Source: Rikenellaceae bacterium | GTDB taxonomy: Bacteria > Bacteroidota > Bacteroidia > Bacteroidales > Rikenellaceae | DNA length: 64,000 nucleotides | Assembly: GCA_020859685.1 (NCBI GenBank) | Contig: JAJBVT010000062.1 | Coordinates: forward strand, 20,291-84,290 | Direction of reading: 5' to 3' | In this document: piece after piece, positions 54,470 through 63,929 of the stretch | Position numbering within the stretch: the first letter of the stretch is position 1 | How the letters are laid out: each line of letters opens with the position of its first letter | Notes under the pieces: generated by a model | The model's database searches: none | Seen by the model: only the letters and a program-made list of their open reading frames with translations | Told to the model about the DNA's origin: nothing | Position numbers and translations under genes: made by a program

Positions 54470-55216
54470 ATGAGTTACAAGAACCCGTACCGATGGATAG
54501 ACGATATGCCGGAAGAGCGGCAAATGAAACTACTGTTCACGATCAGAAGATACATAAACGATCTTTTCGAACAGACTTCCACCACTAAATTCACCAGGCT
54601 GTCCGATATATGGGACTACTGCTCGAAAAAGAAGGGGTTTCTCTTTACGAGTTCGTCGGCCTTTGGCCATTTCATGAAGTTGATGCACAAAAAAAGACTC
54701 CTCCGACAGGTTATTACCTGCTGTGATGTCGATGACAGTAACCCGGAGCATTGGAATTGGTATTTCCGCAGGCCGCATAACCCGGTTAGGACCAAAGATT
54801 CTGCCGACAGCGAAAACATAGCGACCCGGAAAATACCTTATAGTCCCGGTTACGAATGTGCAGCCAAAGACGGGACGAAAGTAAAGTCTTTGCAGGAGCT
54901 CCATATTTACGAACAGTTGCTTAAAGAGCCTCGCATAGAGGTAGAATATGAAAAGAAGTTTTATTGGAATGACGAATTTAAAGTTCCCGACTTCACTCTC
55001 TATATAGACGGTTCTAAGGAGCCCTATATTTGGGAACATTTCGGACTAACCGGACGCCGGGGTTACTTCGACCATATGGCCGAGAAGATAGAGTGGTATA
55101 CCAGAGCTGGAATGGCAGCTTTTCAAAAAGGCGGCCGACTTATCGTTACCACCGACGGGGATAAAGAATCTTTCAACCTACAGGTGAAAGGAATAATAAT
55201 AAAACTTTTATCCTAA
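54470..55216 (+). CDS. Stand-alone PD-(D/E)XK nuclease-like protein
   Basis: The 248-residue protein has no signal or membrane segment. Residues 1-100 may form a winged-helix-like N-terminal domain (DDMPEERQMKLLFTIRRYIND). Residues about 120-240 resemble the endonuclease-fold module of some UvrD/RecD-like helicases. A conserved Glu occurs in KSLQELHIYEQLLKEP, then VPDFTLYI with the catalytic Asp. WEHFGLTGRRGYFDHMAEKIEWY follows, corresponding to the WEHLG...WY pattern, and the last strand is GGRLIVTTDGDK. Here the module is not attached to any helicase. The gene starts 143 bp after the tRNA, uses AT-richer codons than its neighbours upstream, and has no recognisable partner gene. Confidence 0.62.
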   Translation: MSYKNPYRWIDDMPEERQMKLLFTIRRYINDLFEQTSTTKFTRLSDIWDYCSKKKGFLFTSSSAFGHFMKLMHKKRLLRQVITCCDVDDSNPEHWNWYFRRPHNPVRTKDSADSENIATRKIPYSPGYECAAKDGTKVKSLQELHIYEQLLKEPRIEVEYEKKFYWNDEFKVPDFTLYIDGSKEPYIWEHFGLTGRRGYFDHMAEKIEWYTRAGMAAFQKGGRLIVTTDGDKESFNLQVKGIIIKLLS

Positions 55217-55288
55217 TCACGAATTTATGTACGCGCTTCCATACGGGATTCGCCCTGGTATAAGTCGAATACGATGACGTATAAATGA

Positions 55289-55316
55289 AATGGGCATGGC
55301 TCCCGCCATACCCATT
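55289..55316. terminator. Terminator between convergent nuclease and BACON genes
   Basis: AATGGGCATGGC (55289-55300) and GCCATACCCATT (55305-55316) form a 12-bp stem with one mismatch and a TCCC loop. On the minus strand TTTCATTTA follows. Confidence 0.7.
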
Positions 55317-55381
55317 CCTGAAAATTAATCGTATGTTAAACTATATAAAATAAGCTATAATGGTAAAGAGCTTATTGAATA

Positions 55382-56701
55382 TCACGGGTAACGCACCGTT
55401 TCGGTGGTCATTACAAAGGAATTGGAATCGTCTGCTGCATCCACCAATCTTAAAACCGAGGGATCTGTATAATTGTCCGCTTCTGAAATCATGAATATAC
55501 CGTTGATTCCAAGTGTGACAATCTCATCCATGGTGGGTAACAGTGGGCGGTAATAATTTCCGTATCCGGCTACGCCGTATCCGTATTCCAGATATGTCAT
55601 AAACTCATCGCCGGGAGTGGTATTGATGTAATAAGTATACATCACATAATAGTCATCCGGACCGTCTTCGAATTCGAAATACATTGCATGGGTGCCAAAA
55701 GCAGAGGGATACGGAAAGAATGACAATTCCGAGAAAACCTCTCCTATACCTGCTACTTCGGTCTTAAGCTGGTCCCGATAATCGATATAAATACCAGTGG
55801 CCTGACTGAAATCGAAGTACCATTCATATTGTTCCAGATAGTCTGTGATGGGTACCGACGCCTGTATAATATCGGATTCCACTACGAATTCACCTCCGGT
55901 AATCGTTATTTTCGAACTCCGGTTACTTCCGGTCGTGTTTGCATCCGCCGAAAATGTTATGGACTTACCGTCTTCGGATTTGACTGCGGTCACCCAATTG
56001 TCCACCGTAATGGTCCAGTCGGACGGGAACAACTCGATGTCGTCCGAAAGTTCCAATACGTAATTCCGTTGACCGGAATATGGTAATGTGATAGCCAAGT
56101 TTTCGTCGAACAGTTCGAAGCCTTTCTGGGTGACAGTTATTTCTTCCTGCTTCCATCCACCCGAGATGGTGATAATAGCCGATCGCGGTTCCGGGTTGGC
56201 ATTGACTTGTAGAGTGATAATCAATTGGCCTCTCATGTAATCCACCGTAATCCAGTCCTTATCTGCGGACACTGCGATATCATCACTGTTAGTGTAGAAT
56301 TCGAGCATATAAGTTTCCGCCTTCGAAGAGAATTCATAACCGTCGAGATCGGTAGCCGAAAAGATCTCGCCCAACTGAGTGACGGCTACGCTTTGCGATA
56401 CGCCTCCGTAGGAAATGGTAACCGTCGCGGTGCGGTTCATCATTTCGCCGCTCGGGGATACAGTAAAGGTTATTTCACTTTGGCTTTGACCGGCTATTAC
56501 AAGCCAGTCTTTATCCGATACGGCTGTTACGGTTCCGGGAGAGGAGACCCTGATTGAGCCTTCTCCTCCTGCGGCGGGGAACTGTACGTCCGCGCCGATT
56601 ACCGTCAAAACGGCCCCTTCCGTATCGTCGTCGTTACATGCAACGAACCCCGCTGCACATACGGCTATAAATAGAAACGATATTATCTTTTTCATAATCA
56701 T
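55382..56701 (-). CDS. BACON-domain lipoprotein
   Basis: The protein has 439 residues and a lipoprotein signal (Cys20 if counted from the second Met, VCAAGFVAC). At least two, probably three, BACON-type immunoglobulin-like repeats follow (about 30-115, 120-200, 205-285). They are marked by KDWLVIAG, KDWITVDY and DNWVTAVKSE with the NRTATVTISYGGVSQSVAVTQ and RSAIITISGGWKQEEITVTQKG tails. The C-terminal 150 residues form a different domain with many Tyr and Phe. BACON domains bind carbohydrate or mucin-like glycoprotein, or act as spacers on the surface. ATG 56701 overlaps the previous stop by one base (TAATG). It is the last gene of the susCD operon. Confidence 0.87.
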   Translation of the reverse strand: MIMKKIISFLFIAVCAAGFVACNDDDTEGAVLTVIGADVQFPAAGGEGSIRVSSPGTVTAVSDKDWLVIAGQSQSEITFTVSPSGEMMNRTATVTISYGGVSQSVAVTQLGEIFSATDLDGYEFSSKAETYMLEFYTNSDDIAVSADKDWITVDYMRGQLIITLQVNANPEPRSAIITISGGWKQEEITVTQKGFELFDENLAITLPYSGQRNYVLELSDDIELFPSDWTITVDNWVTAVKSEDGKSITFSADANTTGSNRSSKITITGGEFVVESDIIQASVPITDYLEQYEWYFDFSQATGIYIDYRDQLKTEVAGIGEVFSELSFFPYPSAFGTHAMYFEFEDGPDDYYVMYTYYINTTPGDEFMTYLEYGYGVAGYGNYYRPLLPTMDEIVTLGINGIFMISEADNYTDPSVLRLVDAADDSNSFVMTTETVRYP

Positions 56702-58005
56702 TACCTATACATGGTGTCAAAATTCACAATTCTCTCTATCCAGCCTACACTCGTATTACTGCTGGGGGTACCGCTGAACGCCTGTATTATTACTGACCTT
56801 ACTATATAAGAACCCCATACGCCGTTATCCACGAATTGCAGGATCGGGCTGGCATCCTCCCTGTTAGCGTAAATTAAATCGAATCCTATTCCATCACCCC
56901 ATGTAAAGAATCCTAGATCGGAATCCCACGGGCATAGGTAAGCAAAATTACTTCCATACGCTCCGAGATACTGGAATGTCATGGACAGGTTGCCCGTCGA
57001 CCTGTTCCACTCAATCTCGATATCGTATCCCTGACGGGAAAGGTCTGTCATATAGTAGGACCTGTTTCTCTCTTTTTCGACCAAAGTTACAGTTGCATTC
57101 GGATAGCCCACCGCAGGGTTGCCGTAACCATGCGGTAAAGTCCAGGTCCCGAGGTAAAAGTCGTAAGGTACGAACTCGTCCGATACTCTTCCGCTAAGGG
57201 TGCCGGAAGACTCGGTGGCTACGAAAGCCCCGGAGGCTTCGTTCCAGACGAAATTCTGCATCTCTACGCCGTTCACTTCGATAGGTTCGTAAAGTTTGAT
57301 ACCTTCGGTAGTATATATGAAAGGGGCTTCCAATTCGGCAATTCCATACTCGTCATCCGGATCGGGATAATAGAGAACATTATAATTATTGTCCATGGTG
57401 AACTCCACCTCCCCGCCGCTGCCGCCTGCGAATATGTATTTGGCGAAGAACTGGTCGTCTATGTCTTGCTGCAATCCGACTATCTCATCGAGGTACTCGG
57501 TCCAGTCCTGGTCCGCCGTTAGGGCGTGCAACATAATGCGGTTACCGGTTTTCGTCCCTTTCAACTCGACTTGACTGCTGTTGCCCGAAACGTAGGTGAA
57601 TTCAAAATCGCCCCCGTATGTAGGACCGCCGTTTAGATCGGGGTCGGAGAAGACGTGGAAATACTCATTGTAGGTGTCAAATGTAAGTACCGCTCCGGCG
57701 GAGGCATTTATCGAGAAATGGCTTTCAACGGTTCTGGTGAAATCCTCAGCCAACTCTGAAGCTACGGTAACGAAACCGTCGGTGCCGAATTTTACCAGAA
57801 AGTTATACCCCCCGTAATAGAGTCCGGAGTGGGGGAAATATTCCATAACCCATCCATTCTGTGCCGAGGTCAGTACATCCCAGCATTCGTCCTGCATTGC
57901 CTGAACCCTTTCCGAGGCTGATGTATCGAATACATCTTCTATCTCATTGTTACATGAGAATAACAGGGCACCAAGCAATAAATTTATGAATATTATTTTT
58001 TTCAT
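56701..58005 (-). CDS. DUF4302 family lipoprotein
   Basis: The 434-residue protein carries a lipoprotein signal (LLGALLFSC, Cys18), then NNEIEDVFDTSASERVQAMQDECWDVLTSAQNGWVMEYFPHSGLYYGGYNF, which I recognise as DUF4302. Members typically lie beside SusD and zinc peptidase genes in Bacteroidetes. The mature protein is beta-rich and probably faces outward. It starts 11 bp after the metallopeptidase gene and its stop overlaps the BACON gene start, so it is part of the same operon. Function unknown. Confidence 0.82.
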   Translation of the reverse strand: MKKIIFINLLLGALLFSCNNEIEDVFDTSASERVQAMQDECWDVLTSAQNGWVMEYFPHSGLYYGGYNFLVKFGTDGFVTVASELAEDFTRTVESHFSINASAGAVLTFDTYNEYFHVFSDPDLNGGPTYGGDFEFTYVSGNSSQVELKGTKTGNRIMLHALTADQDWTEYLDEIVGLQQDIDDQFFAKYIFAGGSGGEVEFTMDNNYNVLYYPDPDDEYGIAELEAPFIYTTEGIKLYEPIEVNGVEMQNFVWNEASGAFVATESSGTLSGRVSDEFVPYDFYLGTWTLPHGYGNPAVGYPNATVTLVEKERNRSYYMTDLSRQGYDIEIEWNRSTGNLSMTFQYLGAYGSNFAYLCPWDSDLGFFTWGDGIGFDLIYANREDASPILQFVDNGVWGSYIVRSVIIQAFSGTPSSNTSVGWIERIVNFDTMYR

Positions 58006-58016
58006 ACAGTGACAAG

Positions 58017-58937
58017 TTAAATGTTAACCCAATCTAAATCATACATTTCATTGTAACGACGGATGAGAACCTCTTTCAGGAAATCAAGGTCGATGTCCCA
58101 CGAATCGCGCATATAATTTTTTACAATCTGGAGCTTCTGCTCGATTATCGGGGCTGCCTGTCCGGCTGTATTGAGCAGCGACTGCCATTCCGATTCGGAC
58201 GATGTCAGGTAGCGTGAAAGGGTCTCCACGAAATCGTCGTTGGCCTGACTTCCGGCATACGGGCTTACGAATCCCAATTGCGCCGCCTGCGCATTGGTCC
58301 TGTTAAACCATGCAGCGGGGGAATAATTACCGGAAGAAATAACTTTGAACTCCGACGGGTAACTCTTTGTCTGGTGGAGAATATGCCCGAATTCATGGTG
58401 TATGGTATTGAGGAAATAGTAGTTAATCCGGTCGATATTTATACTCACGGTATAATAGTCGGGGTCAGCCGGATCGGGGTAATCGATGACTACCCAATCC
58501 TCGAGCCAGTTAACGGCATACAGTGTAATCTTGAGTCCGCCTTCCGCCGTACCGAGCCGGTAGGTATTGTTACTTTCATAGGCTACCGAACCGATAAGTA
58601 GTATCTCCCTCGGAACATAGGTCCGGACAAACTGTACGTCTTTTGCCTCCTCATAGGCTTCGAGCCACAGGAACTTCACAATCTTAGCCAGCCGTACCGC
58701 GAGAGTGTAATCTGCGGGGGCCAAATCATAAGTAAGGTCAGACTCGATATCCTCGTATTTATATTTGTAACTTATGTTATACGGTACCCGATAATTGTTC
58801 TCGAGCCATATATCGAATTCATTGGCCTCTACCTGCGGGTCGACGAATATACTCTCCGCTCCCGGCTTGTCCTCACTGCATGATTGAAGGACTAAACCCG
58901 TCAATAATGCGGCTATTATGAATATTATTTTTTTCAT
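58017..58937 (-). CDS. Surface zinc metallopeptidase lipoprotein (Peptidase Mx1-like)
   Basis: The 306-residue protein has a lipoprotein signal (LTGLVLQSC, Cys20). It has the zinc motif HEFGH at residues 181-185 (HHEFGHILHQ) and further downstream ANDDFVETLSRYL, which may supply the third ligand. It agrees with the family of putative zinc-binding metallopeptidases next to SusD genes. The probable role is cutting a protein or glycoprotein at the cell surface before import by SusCD. It is the third gene of the operon, 20 bp behind susD. Confidence 0.85.
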   Translation of the reverse strand: MKKIIFIIAALLTGLVLQSCSEDKPGAESIFVDPQVEANEFDIWLENNYRVPYNISYKYKYEDIESDLTYDLAPADYTLAVRLAKIVKFLWLEAYEEAKDVQFVRTYVPREILLIGSVAYESNNTYRLGTAEGGLKITLYAVNWLEDWVVIDYPDPADPDYYTVSINIDRINYYFLNTIHHEFGHILHQTKSYPSEFKVISSGNYSPAAWFNRTNAQAAQLGFVSPYAGSQANDDFVETLSRYLTSSESEWQSLLNTAGQAAPIIEQKLQIVKNYMRDSWDIDLDFLKEVLIRRYNEMYDLDWVNI

Positions 58938-58957
58938 CTTTTAATTTTTTAGCAGTT

Positions 58958-60472
58958 CTACCTCGGATTGCGCTGCATACCGGCGCTGGCGACAAGGTCC
59001 GGAATCTGTATTGCCAGTCTGGGGTCGAAAGGTTCGATATTTATATCCGCTCCGTTATCGACATAGTGTGTGTATCTTATGCCGAAGCGCTTAATGTCAA
59101 GAGTCCGGCCTCCTTCATGCACCGTTGCTATACGGCGAGCATGAAGACATGCATGGATGAAATTCTCCTGCATTCCGGGCTGGATATCGAATCTGGGATT
59201 TATATCCTTGACATATCTTGAGTCCCCGACGGCGTAAAAATCGTTTATCTGATCTACGGTAGCTGCCGAAACGCCATAGCACACATAGAAGTATGAGAGG
59301 TCGCGTGCGGCCAGTTCGTATTCGCCCATCATGGTATAGGCTTCCGCCCGGTCGATAATGGTTTTTTCGACATTGAACGGTACGGTCATATTATACGGGG
59401 TACCGATTCCTTCAGATGCATCAGAATAGACGAAATACTCGTCTCTTTTCGGGAATAAAACGTTGTATCCCGAATTGCCGTATAAAAAGTTATTCATAAA
59501 TACGGACGACGTACCCCACGGACCGGCTGATGTGAAGATTTCAGCAGCTTTCGCACCCGGAAGGCCGAAACGCGAATACCTCTGTACAACTCCGTAGTTT
59601 CGCCCGTGGACCGACCAGATACCTTGCAACATTATATTGGCGGTGGCTTCGGGATTTACCCAAATATTGGTCATTTCGCCCCTGGCAGTAATTCCGACGA
59701 AAGCCGTAATATCCCTGAATCCGCCAGTAGGGTCTTCCCCGATTGAGGTTGTAGCGTATTCCGCCGCAAGGTCATATTTACCATAATAGAGATTGAACTG
59801 CGCCGCGAATGCGTATGCCGCACGCCTGTTGAAATGGTAGGCCGGCTGAACATATATGTTGTCGTCTACAAGAGGCAGAGCTGTTTCGATATCGTCGAAA
59901 ATGTTTTTATATACTTCGGCAACCGTACCCCTTTCATATTCATTGATAGCGGTAGTTTCCACCTCATACATATAGGGAATACCAAGATCGGTAGAGCTGC
60001 TCTGCGGGTTATAGGCCTGACAAAAAGTGTTCGCAAGTGTGAAATGAGCATAGGCACGGCAAAGAAGCGCCTCCGCCCTTTGTGCATCCAGTTTTACATC
60101 TTCCTCGGCTTCGAGCTCTTCGATGGCCTGTAAAGCCAGATTGGCAGAGGCGATGGCCTTGTAATTCTCCTCCCATATGGTGTATGGAGAATCGGCTGAG
60201 GTGGTAGTGACATCTTCGAAATTATAGGCCTCTTTTACGATATCGTAATACCACCCGTAGGCCACGCCGTTATCAGTTATATTATCGCTCATCCAATCGT
60301 GTAGAAGCCCCGGAATCGATATCGAGTAGGCCGAAACGAGAAGTTTCGTAACCTTGTCCTCGTTATTTATATCGGTCCTCTGGTCGGGAATCTTGTCGAG
60401 AAACGAGTTGCAGGAAGCCAGAAGAATTACTCCAACGACTGAGAAAATTTTACTTATATTTTTTGTCTTCAT
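58958..60472 (-). CDS. SusD/RagB-family surface nutrient-binding lipoprotein
   Basis: The 504-residue protein has a lipoprotein signal (VVGVILLASC, Cys21) and the SusD opening NSFLDKIPDQRT. The TPR-like helices of the N-terminal half include ANLALQAIEELEAEEDVKLDAQRAEALLCRAYAHFTLANTFCQAYN, as in all SusD proteins. The final segment YTHYVDNGADINIEPFDPRLAIQIPDLVASAGMQRNPR is also typical. SusD forms a lid on the SusC channel and catches the ligand. Its gene follows susC after 12 bp. The ligand is unknown. Confidence 0.92.
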   Translation of the reverse strand: MKTKNISKIFSVVGVILLASCNSFLDKIPDQRTDINNEDKVTKLLVSAYSISIPGLLHDWMSDNITDNGVAYGWYYDIVKEAYNFEDVTTTSADSPYTIWEENYKAIASANLALQAIEELEAEEDVKLDAQRAEALLCRAYAHFTLANTFCQAYNPQSSSTDLGIPYMYEVETTAINEYERGTVAEVYKNIFDDIETALPLVDDNIYVQPAYHFNRRAAYAFAAQFNLYYGKYDLAAEYATTSIGEDPTGGFRDITAFVGITARGEMTNIWVNPEATANIMLQGIWSVHGRNYGVVQRYSRFGLPGAKAAEIFTSAGPWGTSSVFMNNFLYGNSGYNVLFPKRDEYFVYSDASEGIGTPYNMTVPFNVEKTIIDRAEAYTMMGEYELAARDLSYFYVCYGVSAATVDQINDFYAVGDSRYVKDINPRFDIQPGMQENFIHACLHARRIATVHEGGRTLDIKRFGIRYTHYVDNGADINIEPFDPRLAIQIPDLVASAGMQRNPR

Positions 60473-60484
60473 AATACTTCGGTT

Positions 60485-63400
60485 TTAGAAACCTATCCTT
60501 AAAGTAAACGTGAATTGTTTGGCAAGGGGCGAGGAGACACCGCCGGACTGGTAATATTCAGGGTCCTGCCCGCCCAACGCTTTGTCCGAATAGATTATGA
60601 ACGGATTGGTTACCTGAACCTTAAGCGACAGGTTATCCATTCTAAGAGGATCTATCCATTTCTTGGGAAAGTCGTAAGTCAGGGATATCTCCTTCATCCT
60701 GATAAAATCGCCTTTTGCTATACGGGCGGTAGAATAGTTGTAAGCATTGTATCCCCTCTTGATGTAGTTCTCCCCGTACAATTGTAGCTGACGAGCACTG
60801 GCTATAACCGGAATATCAGTATATACTTCGTCTCCCGGTACCATCCAGCGGTTTTTGAATTCGTTCGGTGTGGCATCCAGGTCGTAATACTTATAACTGA
60901 ATATGGGATTAAGCCTAATCTTATTGCCGAAACCGTATGTCATAAATACATTCAAACGAAATCCCTTGAAGCTGAAAACGTTACCAAAGCCACCGGTAAT
61001 ACGGGGGTCGGTCGGTCCTTCGTATACGAGACCTTCGATATCTTCGGCAGCGGTCGATTGAAGGTTTATAGAACTGTAATTTTCCTTCGTATAAATATTC
61101 TCACCTATCTGAAGGATCGGGAAACCGTCGCTGTCGAGTTCGTTGTACTGGATGGAGAAAAGCGAGTAAGGTGAATATCCCTCCATACTGTATCCGGTAC
61201 CCACGATTAGGTCCATAATCTGGGCATCGGACTGTAACTTGGTAATCTTATTTTTGTTCCACGAGAAGGTAAAGTCCGTGTTCCAGTTGAAATCCCTCGT
61301 TTGTACATTCCTTGTCGAAAGCGTTAGCTCCACCCCTTTTGAATTCATATCGGCGATGTTCGCATATTTCTTTATTTCACCGCCGACGCCCTGAGTATTG
61401 GTCAAGCCGATAAGGTCGTAATTCTTACGGGTATAGAAATCCGCTTCGAGGTTGAGCCTGTTCCGCAGGAATCCTACGGAGAACCCAACGTTGAACTCGT
61501 TCTTTTTTTCGTAAGTAAGATCGTCGTTACCCAAATAGGAGATGGTCAGGCCGGACTCCCTCGCGCCCGCTATCTGGCGCCACGGAATATAACTGTTTAT
61601 GATGGCTGTGGAATTGGAAACGTGGTCAGGTCCGGCATCGGCCGTAAGACTGTAAGAAGCTTTAATATTGAGGTGCGAAACGGCAGGTGTAATATGTTTG
61701 AAGAAATCCTCTTCGTGTACATTCCATGCGGCGCCGATATTCCATGTGGGAAGCCAACGGGCCGAACGGCTTTTACCCAGCCGATTGGTACCCTCATACC
61801 GTACCGTTCCGCTGAGGGTATACTTGCCTTCGAAAGAATAGTTACCGTTAAATATAAATGCGGCGCTCCTTCGGTACGTGTTGGCAAGGGTGAAATAGTC
61901 TTCGTTGGCTTCGCTCATTTTTTTGAATGCCAAGTAGTTGTAGAAAGGAATCTCACCCTGATTGTATTGCAGCCCCCATCCCTGAAACCAGTCGTTCGTA
62001 CGGTTTGTGGAATTTACTTCCACCGCTCCGTACAGATAAACTATATGGGTATTATCGAAATTTTTATTCCATGTCAGTGAGTTACGAAGGTCGTAACTGA
62101 ACATCTTGTATTCCCGTTTTTCATAGATACCCCCTTCGTCGAGAATCGTTACGGGTAAGGTGTTCAACTGGTCGGGGTCGTCGTACAGCCACGGGTTTTT
62201 CTCCTGTATCGTAGCGTCCGACATTTCCCTGTATGCACGTGCCTGATTCGACTCGTCCTTTATATGGTGCTGCATGGACGTGGTAGAGTATTTTGCGGCT
62301 GCCAGCGAACTAAATTCCAGACCGGGAATAATAGTGTATTTCAATTCAGCCTGAAAACGTGTATCGACTACGTCTATATCCATATAGTTATACCTCAGTT
62401 CATCGAGGATGTTGAAACTCGTATAGTTACGGATATAATTCTCATCCGGGTCGAGTGTCCGGGAGGTATTCATCGCATAACTGAACGGGTTGATATCGAA
62501 GTCGCGCTTAACTTCGCCGCTTACGGCATTCACGTCCTGCGACAGGGTACCGGGAGCCTGCTGTTTACGATAACTTACGTTGCCGAGTAGGTTAAGGGTC
62601 AGGTTTTTATATATTTTATAAGACTGGTTTGCATTAATCGTATACCTCGATACCTTACTCCTTTCGTACCAACCCGGATCGCTCATAAAACTGAGTGACA
62701 TATAGGACGTGGATTTTTCCGTACCGCTGGATATACTCACGGAATGGTTCATCTGCACGGCATTGCTGAACAGTAGGTCGAACCAGTCCGTATTCCGGTA
62801 TTCAGCCTGACGGAGGTATTCGTTCTGCGCCTTTACCGTATTAGGAAGACCGAACTGACCTGCACTTTCATCGTAAAGGTTATTCAGAGCGTACATCCGG
62901 CCGTAAACACCGCTTTTGGAAGCCCGCAGCGTTTCCGACATATTAAGGAACCCTTTCGATTTGAGTTCCTGATAGATTCCCATCTGGTCCTGAGAATTCA
63001 TAATATTGTACTCGCTGTATTGCGGCTTGAGTCGTGTAGTAAATTCCCCCGTGTAGTTGATACGGGTTACCCCTGCCGAACCTCTTTTGGTCGTAATGAC
63101 AATTACCCCTGCCATTGCTTTAGCTCCGTACACGGAAGTCGCGGAACCGTCCTTTAGAATCTGGAAACTCTCGATATCGTCGGCATTGAGACCGGCCACC
63201 GCCGAACTTATCATCGTTACGGCATCACCGGACGATAACTGGCTCGTATTAACCTCGGTGACATCTTCGATTATCACCCCGTCCACAACCCATAAGGGTT
63301 TGGAATTACCAAAGATGGAGGTCGCACCGCGGATACGGATTTTTGGTGCCGTACCGAAAGTTGCGGAGACGTTTTGCACCGACACACCGGCCGAACGGCC

Positions 63401-63826
63401 CTCCAGCGCCCGGCTTATATCGGGCACCCCGTCAAGCCGTATATCGTCGGCTGCCAGCCGGTCCGTGGCTCCGGTAAAGAGCCTTCTGTCCATACTGGTC
63501 ATACCGGTTACAACCACCTCGTCAATAGCCGTGGCCGTGGACCTGAGAGTCACCTGAACATTGCTTGCAACGGGGACTTCTGCTGTCTCATAACCGATGA
63601 ATGAGATTTCCAGAACGGATTCAACACTCGGAGCATTTATGCGGAAAGCTCCGTCAGCACCGGAAATAACACCCGTCTGGGTGCCTTTCACAATAACCGT
63701 GGCCCCGATTACAGGAGCGCCGCTCTCGTCTTTTACGACACCGTTGACCTGTAATGCCTGGGCTCTTGCTGTCACTATACCTGCAAAGCAGCATAGGATT
63801 AACAGTAAAAATCTTTTCATAGGCAA
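60485..63826 (-). CDS. SusC/RagA-family TonB-linked outer membrane transporter
   Basis: The 1113-residue protein has a signal peptide (about 1-22), a carboxypeptidase-regulatory-like domain (about 25-105, VNGVVKDESGAPVIGATVIVKGTQTG) and the plug (about 120-245). The plug includes GRSAGVSV, RIRGATSIFGNSKPLWVVDGVIIEDV and the typical GVIVITTKRG. A 22-strand barrel runs to the end (FTLRIGF). It imports large molecules across the outer membrane with energy from TonB. The N-terminus lacks the STN domain, so it is not of the FecA-like signalling kind. The gene opens the operon. Upstream within the window no anti-sigma gene is seen. Confidence 0.94.
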   Translation of the reverse strand: MPMKRFLLLILCCFAGIVTARAQALQVNGVVKDESGAPVIGATVIVKGTQTGVISGADGAFRINAPSVESVLEISFIGYETAEVPVASNVQVTLRSTATAIDEVVVTGMTSMDRRLFTGATDRLAADDIRLDGVPDISRALEGRSAGVSVQNVSATFGTAPKIRIRGATSIFGNSKPLWVVDGVIIEDVTEVNTSQLSSGDAVTMISSAVAGLNADDIESFQILKDGSATSVYGAKAMAGVIVITTKRGSAGVTRINYTGEFTTRLKPQYSEYNIMNSQDQMGIYQELKSKGFLNMSETLRASKSGVYGRMYALNNLYDESAGQFGLPNTVKAQNEYLRQAEYRNTDWFDLLFSNAVQMNHSVSISSGTEKSTSYMSLSFMSDPGWYERSKVSRYTINANQSYKIYKNLTLNLLGNVSYRKQQAPGTLSQDVNAVSGEVKRDFDINPFSYAMNTSRTLDPDENYIRNYTSFNILDELRYNYMDIDVVDTRFQAELKYTIIPGLEFSSLAAAKYSTTSMQHHIKDESNQARAYREMSDATIQEKNPWLYDDPDQLNTLPVTILDEGGIYEKREYKMFSYDLRNSLTWNKNFDNTHIVYLYGAVEVNSTNRTNDWFQGWGLQYNQGEIPFYNYLAFKKMSEANEDYFTLANTYRRSAAFIFNGNYSFEGKYTLSGTVRYEGTNRLGKSRSARWLPTWNIGAAWNVHEEDFFKHITPAVSHLNIKASYSLTADAGPDHVSNSTAIINSYIPWRQIAGARESGLTISYLGNDDLTYEKKNEFNVGFSVGFLRNRLNLEADFYTRKNYDLIGLTNTQGVGGEIKKYANIADMNSKGVELTLSTRNVQTRDFNWNTDFTFSWNKNKITKLQSDAQIMDLIVGTGYSMEGYSPYSLFSIQYNELDSDGFPILQIGENIYTKENYSSINLQSTAAEDIEGLVYEGPTDPRITGGFGNVFSFKGFRLNVFMTYGFGNKIRLNPIFSYKYYDLDATPNEFKNRWMVPGDEVYTDIPVIASARQLQLYGENYIKRGYNAYNYSTARIAKGDFIRMKEISLTYDFPKKWIDPLRMDNLSLKVQVTNPFIIYSDKALGGQDPEYYQSGGVSSPLAKQFTFTLRIGF

Positions 63827-63899
63827 AGATTAAACATTTAATAATTTGGGTTTTGGATTAAGATTCTTCTCAGGTAGTGCAGGAAGCATAAACGAAAAC

Positions 63900-63929
63900 G
63901 ACCGGTCAGGAAAGCATACCTGATCAGTC
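63900..63929 (-). terminator. Terminator of a minus-strand gene beyond the right edge
   Basis: GACCGGTCAGG (63900-63910) pairs with CCTGATCAGTC (63919-63929), with one G-T pair and one mismatch. On the minus strand TTTTCG follows. It lies upstream of susC, so it would separate the operon from an upstream gene. Confidence 0.6.

Noticed and set aside
54305..55381. Integrated element with att sites at the tRNA-Lys
   Set aside because: I could not find a second copy of the tRNA 3' end downstream within the window and there is no integrase gene.
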